Assembly (NCBI RefSeq): GCF_009389715.1
Contig: NW_024067667.1
Location: forward strand, 3,184,501 to 3,248,500
DNA length: 64,000 nucleotides
Source: Phoenix dactylifera
Taxonomy: Eukaryota; Streptophyta; Magnoliopsida; Arecales; Arecaceae
Direction of reading: 5' to 3'
Shown: positions 9,901-21,900 of the stretch, piece by piece
Layout of the letters: every line of letters begins with the position of its first letter
Position numbering within the stretch: the first letter of the stretch is position 1
Made by a program: the position numbers and the translations under genes
Notes under the pieces: generated by a model
What the model was told of the DNA's origin: nothing
The model's database searches: none
Seen by the model: the letters and a program-made list of their open reading frames with translations, nothing else

Positions 9901-12900
9901 GTTTCTCTGCACCTGTGCTGACTCCTGCTTCTGCACCTGCACTGACCCCCGATTCTGCACCCACTTCTGATTCTGGCAACTAAGATTTGATGGCATGCAG
10001 GGCTTGCATTTTTTTTTGTTCACATTCTCATCTTCTTGTTGTTTAGCTAGTTATTATTTATGTTGTTTTCTTTTTTCCCCCTTTCTAAGGGAACCGTGAA
10101 GCTCGTTTTCCAACCAGCCGAAGAGGGTCAAGCTGGTGCTTATCACATGTTGCAAGAGGGTGCTTTGGAGGATGTGCAGGCCATCTTTTGTATCCATGTT
10201 GAGCCTAGTCTTTCAACTGGAGCCATTGCGTCAAGACCTGGACCTCTGCTTGCAGCATCTGGTCGTTTTACAGCAACAATTAAAGGAAAAGGTGGGCATG
10301 CAGCTTTCCCGCACAAAACCATAGATCCAGTTCTTCCTGCATCCTTTGCAATCCTCAGCCTTCAACAACTCGTATCTCGAGAGTCAGATCCTCTTGAAAG
10401 TAGAGTAAGCCCTCTTTCTTTTGAGCTAATTATATTGGATCTCTTTTCTGTTGAATGAGGAATATCCTTTTTTTTTTCACATGTAACTGTTAATGGCTCA
10501 TTGTATTTGGTGATTTTATGGTATGCAGCGTTTAGAAGTCCGTTAGTGTTGTGGAAATCTTTTTGCAATAGCGCACTGCATTCCTATGATGAGTAGAGAG
10601 CTATCATTACCCAGGCATTTACAACCTTTTCTTTGCGCATTCCATTATCATATAAGAGAAAACCACCCAAGTGTTGCTCATACTCCTTTGAGTCTTATCT
10701 ATTTGTTCAGGTTGAGAAATCACTAGTTCAGAAATGACCACGGTGATAAGAGAAACTGAATACCAGTATGCTCTGGAGCCCGTTACCACTACCCCAAAGG
10801 TACACTAGAGAAATGTTGCACTAACGGCACAGAGAGGTTGCTAGATCTTGATTCTTCTGCGGGTTGATTTCTATGTCCAGGAGAGAAATTACTGATTGAT
10901 GCATGGGGTCTAAAAACGATATATAGGTTTGGCTATCCCTCGGAATCTAACTAACGATCGTCATGGAGAACTGGATAGCTGGCTTGTGAGCAAGTACAGT
11001 GCAACTTAGACCTTAATGGACGAGAGGCTCTTTCTTATTCTCGAATCCCCTGCTCTTAGAGGCTCGTACAAAGAAGAAAAGAAGTTCCATGCCATGGCAC
11101 TTGCCTTCCCTTGCTCTTACTAATACTAACGTGCAATCATTCCCTCCCTCACATGCATTTGCAACAGATTCTAACTAAGACCGGTAATCCCTGGCCATTC
11201 TCGGCATCTTCACTAGTTTCCCCTCTTCTAGGGTCATCTATTTTTCACTGCTGAGTTGCTTTCGGACATTACCTAAGGCAAGGGGATTAGTTCATAATGG
11301 CCAGGCGGGTTTTATACGGATTCTTGGGCCTCTCCCTTAGCCTCCAGATTTTCTGCCTTTGCAGTTTTCAAACTATCCTTATCTTGATTAATGATATCCA
11401 GGTTGAAGAATGCTTTTCGTCGGTGATATCCCCAAACCATCTGGAATCTCCCTTTGCAGCTTCCAGCTCTGGAACCTGCTATAGAGGAAGTTGAACAACT
11501 CTTGCAGCTGATTCAGCTCCAGTCCTTTCTCACGAATTTGATGTGGGCTCAAATAGCCAAGATTCATCAAATGCAAAACAAAAGGGACATTCCAGTGATG
11601 ACGACTCTTCCCCAGACATTACCTTTCTGCTCTCAGGTACTTTGTCCTAGAATGGGGTTTGTCTTCCCTCAATATAAATTACTGGGCTAGGTCAGTGGAG
11701 AAAGAAATTACAGAATGGCTTTGACTTGTCGCAGAAAGATAGGCTGTCTTTGTTCCGGAGGCACATACCTAAAAAAGGGTGCCAGCCCTATAGCACAAGC
11801 TGGGGTATCTTACTCGGAATGGAAAGAAGTAGCCTACGATAGACGACAGTACTAATTATGAAGCAGACTTCAAAGCCTAGGATTGGGAATAGACAGTTTC
11901 TACTTGAAAGCCAGTGTACCGAAAGCAAGTGAGGGAACTAACAAAGTAAGTAGGAGCTATAGAATGAAACTTGTCACAACTCATCCGTTGATTCTTCAAC
12001 ATCAGTCGGTTCGGACCTCCACTTAGTTTCACCCAAAGCTTCATCCTGGTCATGGATAGATCACCCAGGTTTGGATCCATAAGCAGTGACAATCGTCGTG
12101 ATTTTTAGATAGGAGAACTATAATGAGGAGGACGATAGACCCACTCACGATCTACTAAAAGGAAAGTTGCTTTATTGCTTCGAATCCAATTCGTGAGATG
12201 GCCTCACTTAGTGAAATTGGATACTAAGTTGTTTCTTCCTTAGCCAAATCTTGGCTCCTTTCCTATCGTATCACCCACTTCAATCAATCCGGCCTTCGTA
12301 ACTTGGTAAATCTTAAACCAAGCCCGCGTTGTAGTGAACCTGGGGACTAATTCCCGTTTTGTCCGACATTCTATTTACTAAACTCAATAACCCCTTATTC
12401 TTTGATCGGAGATTATGTTGTTTTCACTTCTATCACTTCTAAGAATAGAATCATAGGTAATAATAGCGAATATTGTATGATTGGTGTGAGGACAGATAGT
12501 TCGAACAAGAAGGTTTGTACTGGTCTAGTGGCAACAACAAGATTTAGATGTCGGATTGTTGTTATAAGGAATGAACGTTCCAAGAGAGCGAAACCGGTGG
12601 AAAGGAGGATATGCAATTGTTTACACACGTCAAGATGTATATACTCAAAAAATTTTGAGGAATAGCAAGACCGGCCTTGCCATTGCTTATTAGGGCGGCC
12701 GTTTGGTCACCTATGATACTAGGAAAAAGGGTGGTCCCTATCAATCCTTTGATAGGAATAGCCTTTATCTTCTCTGCCCTTTTTGTCTTTGCTGCTTGTG
12801 AAGGAATCGGTTAGCCCTCGTAAAGCATTTATCCCTCATTACGCTGACAATAGGTGTGATTTGAAGGATATGCATCTCCTCGTTGCAGCCTCTAAAGCTA

Positions 12901-15900
12901 GTGAAAAAAGAGAGGTAGTGTTAACTAAGCATCAATCCTTAATCCGAAAATCGTAGATCTACGCCTTCTTTAGTCTAGGCCTATCTGTGCCCCCGGATGT
13001 AGGTACCCGCTTGGGTGCTGAACCGAGTGACCAAAGTGACGATAAATAAAAAAAGAAGGAAGTTTTGGGTTTATTCCAAAATGCAGGTTCGAGTCCTGCT
13101 CGTAACTTGTGTATATCAATCCATTCATTAATTTTTTTTAATAATGAAGTCCACGTTTTTCTTGGGTCAAACTCTCCTCTATCTTAACATTGGGCACGCC
13201 CAAGGTGATCTTCAATCCCTGGCTGCCATCCAACAAGTTTTCCAAGAGTTCGAAGCTCTATCTGGCCTCTTTATTAGCCAAGAAAAAAAGAGTAAGCTTG
13301 ACTTTCACCGGGCCACCGTCTTTCTTTTTTCTATCTCGTTGTTAAAGTGCTCCTACCGAAGTTGCTGCGTCTACCTGTTTCCCTATTCCCGTCGTTGTTG
13401 CTGCTTGCGGGACTATTGTATATATTTATATAGTTATAATACTAAGCCCTTATGAATTAGGGCCAGGGAAATGGTTTTATATGCAATTTCTTAGTCCTAA
13501 AACGAATCTACGTATTAACAAGGTGTTTAATCATCAAACGAGGAGAAAGTGCTTTCTATTTTCTTTAACAGGTCGAACCCTCTCTGAAGATCTTGAGGGA
13601 AGAACAAAATATGGGGAACAAGAACTCGGTAAAGGAGATTCTTTAGAAAAATGTTTGAGTATAGTATTTTTCGATAGGACAGGACTTTGCTTCGACTTCA
13701 GTCAACACGCTTCAAATAGCTCTGGTCACTTTCAAGACCCATCTATTTCCTATCTTCAGATTGGTACCCTCCGCTCTGGTACCCGGCTAAGGTCCCGCCC
13801 CGAATCTTATCAGCAAAGTCCACTTAGGGCCAGCCAGATGGATATACCCATTCTCATAGGTCTTGGCCAAAAAACAAGTAGCATCGGAGAAAGGTGAAAG
13901 AGGGGTTCTCAAACGGCGAAGCCTTGCCTCTTACCCGGTATTGAATGCCCTCCCTTAGAGATGGCATCCAATACCTGTCCTCCTCTTCTATTTATGGAAC
14001 GTTCCCCCCCAACCCCCTCGGGGGGAGTGGTCACAAGTATTAATAAAAAAGTATTCATTTCGTTCGGCTTTGAAAGCCTCACTTTTGCCTACCACTCACG
14101 CCATCTTCCAAGCAATTCATTCTTCTCGGCTGCCTTTAAGGCCGCACCCCCCGATGGATCCTGGATAGCCCCAGCGCGGAAAGAACATGAACGCATCCGT
14201 TTTCTTTCTGTTTGGATGGCTAGTGGCGTTTTTATCTCTCTCTTGGCTTTACCTTTTTTTAAAAGTATGTATGTGCGTAGTTCAAGTTTTCGCCCGATTC
14301 ACCAAGGAGTATTTTGGTTGCTTTTGGCGGATCGCTTACTATTAGGTTGGATTGGATGTCAACCTGTGGAGGCACCATTTGTGACTATTGGACAAATTCT
14401 CTCGGCTTAACTTCACTTGCGTTCGGTTTCCCTTGTGACTATGGGAATGATGGAATAAGCTCTAATAATAATAAGTAATCATTGTAGGGATATGAGAAGA
14501 ACTGACCAAATTTCCTTGTGCATCCTCAAGCTCCTTGATAAAGGTGGATGATCGGTCAGCCTGGGTAGACGACACGAGGAAAGAATAAATAACAAAACAG
14601 TGGAGTAAAGTATCGAGACGTCCAATCAAGGTTCTCATGCTTAAATGGCCAAAGGTGGGAGGCCGTTAAAGGAGATAATAACTCCTGGGCCTCTTTGCCC
14701 CAAATCCCGGTCTTTTATAAAGTAGCACGTTCTCGGATATCCTTGTAGAAGGTGCGTAGCATTTAGGCCACGGTAGCAAGTGTTCTGTAAGGAGCTGGGG
14801 ACTAATTTCCGTTTTGTCGACCCTCATTAGCAACCCCATTGAGTGGTTTAACCTTAACTCTTCCTTACTCAATAGCAGGAGCAAAATAACATAAATAAAA
14901 AGAGGTGTCAGAGCTGGCTGACAGTTAACAATTCTGCGCAGACAGACAGCAAGGCATTTATCTCCTGGTTTATAACGTTGACAAAACCTCGCCTTTTTTT
15001 ATGCTTGTCTACTTTGCGAATGAGAATGAGTACATGCTGCTCAATGCCCTTGTCCTGGCCTTCCTTATCTATGAGTCCTGTGCCTTTCCTCGTCCCTCAA
15101 ATCTGAGGTTATGATAGAACTTTTATCACTCGAGATGACGACTCCCTGTGGAGCCTGGTCGCCCACAAAAGATAGCCGAGCATGGAAACTCTTCTTCTTT
15201 ATCGAATACCTAATTGATTGAGAGACGAACGAGATAGATTCTATTAAGCACAAGCGCTTGCCTAGAGTAGGATTGGCTCCAACCGGATTAGAAAAAGCCT
15301 ATCTCTGCAGCAGTTGCATGGCAAGGGCAAGGGCTGTTGTGATTCAACGGTTTAGAGCATTACCCAGATAGCTAGTAAGCTCCTAGTGCATATTACGGAA
15401 TATAGCTGCTATGAACTAGTTGTAGGTAGGGATGCGTATATACCCTCACCCTCTATACCAGTAAATGATTATGTCCCCTGGGATCTTACCAAGGTTTGCC
15501 GTCTCGGTACCGGACCCCATACCGGTACCATCCTAGTATAGTATCGATAGGCAGTATGATACGAGATGGTGAGGCATACCGAATATTGGTACAGTATGAG
15601 ACTGCATACCGATTCGGTACTAGTATAGTACGGTACGCCCAGTATGGCAAACCTTGTATCAAACCATTGTATAATTGTCAACAATCAAAATTTATTCTGC
15701 TCTTGGTCACAAGGATCTTAAAATAGTTGAGGCACAACTTTGAACACATGTTGCGGATTTACTTCTATGGTACTCACACTTTAACATGAATCTTCTTGGT
15801 TGAATACATAGGGAATAAACATTACTAAGAAAAGCTATGGTAATTGTACATAAATTGGGAAATGCTAGAACCATTGTAATTCTTTACTGACATCAACCTC

Positions 15901-18900
15901 ACCGAGATACCTTACCCTGACATTTGCAGCCTTTTATTTGTGCATTCCATTACCTTTGATCATATAATAGACAGCCACCCAAGTGTTGCTGATACTCCTT
16001 TGAGTAGTTTAGCTTATCTTACCATTGCATAATTGTAAACAATCAAAGTTCACTATGCTCTTGGTTGTAAGGATCTTAAATAGTTATGAGGCACTGGTAC
16101 CCAAAAAAAAAAAATGGTTATGATGCACAACTGTGCACACTTATTATGGATTTATTTCTGTGGTACTCAAAGTTTAACATGAATCTTATAGGTTGACACT
16201 CAGGGAAGACACATTACCAAGAAAGGCTAAAGTAGCTGTACATAAATTGGGAAATGCTGGAAACCTTGAAATTCTTTATAGACATCAAGCTCACTGAGAT
16301 TTCAGCTATCAGTGCGATGCTTTCCTTGCAGGGTCTGCAAATGCAAATAAAAGTATACTTGATCATACCATATTCCTGCCAAGTGCCAACTGAGAATTAA
16401 AATATTTTGTTACATGACAAGCCAGAGAACAGCGAAGGGATAAGATTTCTAATAATATTCTCTTGATGATGTCAATATGCTGTTCTGTCATACATGTCAA
16501 AATTATGATTAATGAAATACATCTAGTAACATTTTCTTTATCTTCATGTTGATCTTCTTTTTGCTTGCATAACGGAAGATCAAGTAAAAAAAGCCTGTCT
16601 TCTTAGATACTTTGTATGAAATTGAATAGTGCATAGGATGCCTTTGAGGTCTATAGGAAGTGTAACAAATTTTCATTTGAAGCACAATGAATTCATTATT
16701 CTGTAGCATCTACTTTCAGGATTATAATTAGGAAAAACTTTTTCTTTACTAAATTTTATTTTATAACCATGGCCTAACTTACAACATCCTAGTATGCCAT
16801 AACCATATCTGTTTAGCTTGGTTTGATTATTTTTTGTTATGGCTACCTTTGTGTTATTGCAAGCTTTTTCAATATTGTCCATCCATGCTACTTTAAGTCT
16901 ACCCCTTCTCTTTCTAAATCCTTCATCATAGCTTCCATTCTCTCTCCTTTCTAAGGCCTCCTACGATTTTAGTTATACATGTCCATTCTATGTAAATCAG
17001 TTCCTCCATTACCTAATCCTCAATTGATATAATTTCTCTGTCTCCGTAAATATTTATATGTTCTTCACTCTATTCTTCACTCTATTCCTCCATTACCATA
17101 TTCCATTTTAGGATAGCAATTCTAGTACATTCATCTTATGTTCACTATTAGCCAACATTTTTAGCCGTTCAACTTTTTGGGTCTAAGTAACAGCAACAAT
17201 GAATCCATCGGACTACAAGAAAAGCTATATCATCTTCAAGATGGAGAGAGGTAGCGCGATTGAGAGACGCCGGGTTTGAGAGAGGCAAACATTGCAAATG
17301 CCTATCCATGCCTTTTAGTGGTTGGATAGGGTTCTTGAGAGTTGCCTTCGCCTTCTGGTTTCGATTAGCAATCTTCAAGGTCCTCAATGTGAAAGGTCTG
17401 TCTGTAAGTGGCAGACAATTTGGCCATAAGCAAAATCATGATTCCCATTAGAGGAAGCGGATGGATGGACCAAAGGTTCTAGAGGTAAGAAAGGCCCACC
17501 TAACCAGAGGCTCCCTTATAGTGACGTTTGCACCATCGTACCATAGGGGAGGCTAATTTCTGGCCACACTTCGATGTAGCGCCCCAATGAGAAGCATGGT
17601 CAGGATCAAGATGATACTCCGTGGCTATACTAATATCATTCAAGGGATCTGCTGACACCACCAAGATCTCTTATGGAGATATGGTGCAACATGCCAAGCC
17701 ACATGCTATAGATTTGTCTAGCCCTTGTGATCAGAACAGGGTTGAGAGCATTCTCACTTATTTAAGCTTCCTTGGAGTAGGTGAACTAGTGCAAAACACA
17801 TTGTTTTGGATGTGGTGAGATTTGTGGCAAAAAACTCTAGTCCCAGAACTTTGTTAGGTGCCTTTGTTGTGGTTTCCTTGGCCATTGCTGGTGTAGGTGC
17901 AAGTTAACCCTGAAAATGCCTAACTAGGACACTCTTGCCTAATTGGAGTGAAGCATTGCCCGCATTATCCCTGACGAGGGGATAAGGGACTGCTATGATA
18001 TTCCGAAGAACAAGGCCAACATCTTGGTTATATGATCAAGATTAAAGGAGGTGGAATTCACCGGACTCCTAAACTAGGAGGGAGAGGGAAAATGGAATAG
18101 GAACACCAAGGAGCTGGTATATGGATCCATACTAGTCTAGTTCCCCGATCAAAGGCTTATCTTCAAGATGATGGAGAGGGCCCCCATCAACCTTCCCCCC
18201 ATCTTCAAGTTTCCCACTTGTGTGGAGGAGATATTGGGGTATCTTATCTGCACCAGCACCGAGCCAAGCTCATTCTTAAGGGAGTCTCGCTCAAGTACTG
18301 GAATTATGAATCCATCTCAACCTCTGTCAGCAATTTCATTTTTCTAAAAAATACAGACAAGGGATGTGAGAAATGGAAGGAACTAAATAGCTACAGCATT
18401 ATCGCCTCTCGTTGCTTACTAGCCATTTTCCCTAGGGTCGTGGACCTAGTCATGAGGACTTTAGATACACGGTGATGTTGACCATTTGCAATGCCTTCTA
18501 GCTAGGGGATGGATAGCCGCCTTCACCCCTCATTGGAGGATGATCATGACCTTTGAAATTGGAGTTGGACATTGGCTCCGATCTTTGGACGAAACCTCAC
18601 CCAATGGAGATGATCGGCTCTAGCAACAACCTAGGAGGTAACAAAGGCAAGCAATCGATATTGAATCGCTGTGTACACCAGTGCAGCTCTCTTTGTCCAA
18701 TGAAGTAGGAACCCAAAAAGCAACACTCTTCAGCAAGGAACTACAACCAAGGAAGATGTTAGTGGTCTAGAAGCTAGAGTCGAGTTGGGCCCAATTTGGT
18801 TCTTGACTTAATAGGGTTAGATCGAACCAAAAATCGCTCTGTGCTTAGAGGTATGATGATCACTGCCCTACCAAGGCCCTCACTTTTATTGTTTGAACCT

Positions 18901-21900
18901 TGGTCCCAACTCCAATGATAAACGGATAGGACTGTGATGAGCTGTTGATTAAAACAGACGAGGCCTCATCAACAATTGATTTGAAAGGGTTCCCGCCCTC
19001 AAGGGATCCCGTGGTGCAGCTGAGCCTAGCTTGTCATATTGTAGCCTAAGAAGAGGGGCATGAATGACCATTACCATCATAAGAGATAGAGGACAGTGTG
19101 GACTAGTTGACTTAGGCAAGAGTTGGATTGTCCTATCCAAGGTTCTAGAAAGTAAGGAATACCAATCTCTGGCAGGTTACAAATGCATGGCTGCTGGACA
19201 AGGTAGGTGTTGAGTGTGTCTCGGCTTTGTAGTTCGCCAAAAATTGTACAAAGACATGGGCCCTCTAGGAAGCATCTAAAGTGCCCATTCTCCAGAGAAT
19301 GGATCAAGATTCATCTTAGTTTGCATTTGGACTATGGAAGCCCTGACAGAGGAAGATATCATCAACATTTGATGTAAGTGTAAGGTGACCTCACTAATTC
19401 AGCAACCCAAGTGAATTTAATGACTGAACCATCAATATCCATGGAGGTCCGTATGGATTGGAGCCTCAGATTGCCAAATGATTGATCAGGCTACCTCCCC
19501 ATTTTGGAGCCCTGCCATTGAGGTGGGACGTTTTGCCAGGCCTTAGGAGTGGCTAAAAGGGTCTTTATGCTGGTTTTTTGTTTGACTTGTTTGGGAGTTA
19601 GTCTTGTTTATTTTGCTATTTTTTGAGAGTTTGATGGCGGGACATTGGCGTTGGCTTCGCCAGTGCCTTGTCTTAGATCTTTATGTTGTGGAGAGGGTCA
19701 ACCTTGTAATGGGCTTTGTCTTCACTTAGTAGTGGTAATTGCTTTGGCATGTGTTTCTTATGTTTCTCTACCTAGAGAGTTCTAGTGGTATGTTTTTCTT
19801 TCCTTTCTCTATAGCATTAAAGATGACTGGCTCTGTTTTCCCTGTGGGGCATCTGAACGTAGCCTCGAAATAGCCTTAAGTCCTGAGTTTTCCCACTCCC
19901 ATAGATGAGCTATCTATCATGGAACATTAGGGGTCTAGGGAGCACCACCACCAAGTTACCATTCAGGACTCCAGCTGCTCGATCATTGGCCTCCAAGACA
20001 CTAAAGTGTTGAACCTATCCCCATGGTTCTTTAAAATTCCTTGGCTCAACGAATGGTGGATGAATGGACCAAATTGCCGGCTTTTGGAGAATCAAGAGGT
20101 ATCCTACTGGGTTGGGATTTTGCTGTGCTAAAGGCCTCAAGCACCACCATCGGTTGTTTCTCCATCATGGTCACCCTAGCTCGCCACCTTGACAACTCCA
20201 CTTCGGCTTTTATTGTAGTGGTTGGACCGGTTAATAGAGACTTGAAGGAGGCTTTATGGGATGAACTCAGATATGTGAGGAATCCTTTTGCAATCCCCTG
20301 GATTATCACTGACATCTTCAATGCCACCCTTTATGGATCTAACCAGAATAACAATCATAACTGTCGAGTAGACTAGGAACAATTTAGTAAGCTAGTGCAG
20401 GATCTTGAGCTCATGGACATATCTCTAGTCAGTGCATCTTTCACATGGTCTAGCAAGTAGGAAGGTGTAGTACTTACAAGACTGGACAGATTTGTGGTTT
20501 CAACAGACTTTGAATCTGAATTCCGGCTCTGTAGCCAAGATGTTTTCTTAAATATAGCCTCCAACTATGCTTATATCAGGCTCACTGGAATATTAGCTCA
20601 AGCTTTACTAGGCTACCATCAACAATTCAAATTTGAATCCATATGCCTTCACAACCTAGACTTCCTGAAAGTGATCTTGACCTTATGATGCTGGTGTCTG
20701 GATGAGGACCCTATCAGAAGGTTTGCTAATAAATTGTAACGATTTTGATTTCTAAGGACTATCATTGGTAAAGAGGGGGAAATTTGAAAGAGCAAAAGAG
20801 GTGTTGGGCCGCAGAGATTCATAAATTGGATGTCCTGGAGGAATCCAGGCCAATCACAGAGGAACAGATACTGGCTCGGGAAAGAGCTCAGATTGCACTC
20901 CATCAATTCACCAAGGCAGAAGTGTCTTATCGATGGCAAAGATCTTAGGTGCGGTGGCTTAAGGAAAGGGAATGTAACATGGCATCCCTTAAACATTGTA
21001 CGAACCTTGTAGCCCTAGATCGTGTGGTGAATTGTCATTTGAGATTCAGAATTACAAGGACTTTCCACTCCCATTACAAGAATATCTTTGGATTTGGCTA
21101 CACCCGGAAGCTCAGCCATTTGGGAGGAGCTTTATCCCCAACCACTGTCTTCAAAATCTCGACCAGTCCTTTGAAGTTGCAGAGATTTGGAAGGCTATAT
21201 TCAAACTAGGAGACAAATTCCCAGGCCCGACGGGTTCCCTTTCTCTTTCTATGGAACTTTTGGTCAGTAATTGAGAAGGACATGATCTGATGCGAGCTAT
21301 ATCAGTAGATCCCTCAGGGTTTAGTGCTTCAATTCAACTTGGATGGTCTTGATACCAAGGAGGGATCAACTAGGGAGGGCGACCGTCGTCCAGTCAGTCT
21401 ACTTACTAGAGTGCATAAATCTTGACTACTATTCTGGCCAGAGCTGAAGAAAGAGAGCTGATTGTAGGTCTGGGACCAAGTGCTTTGTCCTCTTCTATTC
21501 GCTACCTTCAGTACTGTGGTTGACTAAAATCTGTCTGTATTACATAACCTTCTTTCTATTACTTATTGCTCTTCTTATTCATCTCTTTCAGTTGGAACAT
21601 TCCTATCCACCTTCTTTCTCTCAGTATCATTTATTGGTAAAAAGAGTTAGAACTACAAGGTTTACATTTCTGCCACTTCACCTGAATAAAAAGAAGGCTG
21701 ACAAGCGGATACTAAGATTACAATGTCATAAGGTTTCACGGACACTATTCTGTTCCATCGGATGAGCTCAGACCAGATCATTGCATTGAAGTTGATATTG
21801 CTAGCTTTTTATCTCTGCTCTCCTCTTCAAATCAACTTCAACAAATCCAAGGTGGTGCGCACGATATTAGTAGTGAATGTGTGATGCAGCTTGCTGAAAT

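Larger units (their letters stand above)
10705..15480. other. Mitochondrial-like DNA insertion (NUMT), rearranged
   Basis: Composition shifts from AT-rich intron to evenly mixed, higher-GC sequence at about 10.7 kb and back at about 15.48 kb. Inside is an apocytochrome b fragment (14228-14398). The rest looks like plant mitochondrial intergenic DNA: few real ORFs, short dispersed repeats such as CTGGGGACTAATT near 12341 and again near 14786, and a tRNA-like T-arm at 13083-13099. The junctions are approximate. Only the cob piece is firmly recognised, so the mitochondrial origin of the whole block is inference. Confidence 0.65.

Noticed and set aside
13083-13099. tRNA-like T-arm (GCAGG TTCGAGT CCTGC) in the mitochondrial-like block
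   Set aside because: No matching acceptor, D-arm or anticodon arm could be folded around it; at most a tRNA remnant, so not listed as a tRNA gene.
13481-13897. 138-codon open frame in the mitochondrial-like block
   Set aside because: No recognisable mitochondrial or nuclear protein family; may be an unidentified mitochondrial ORF but cannot be supported.
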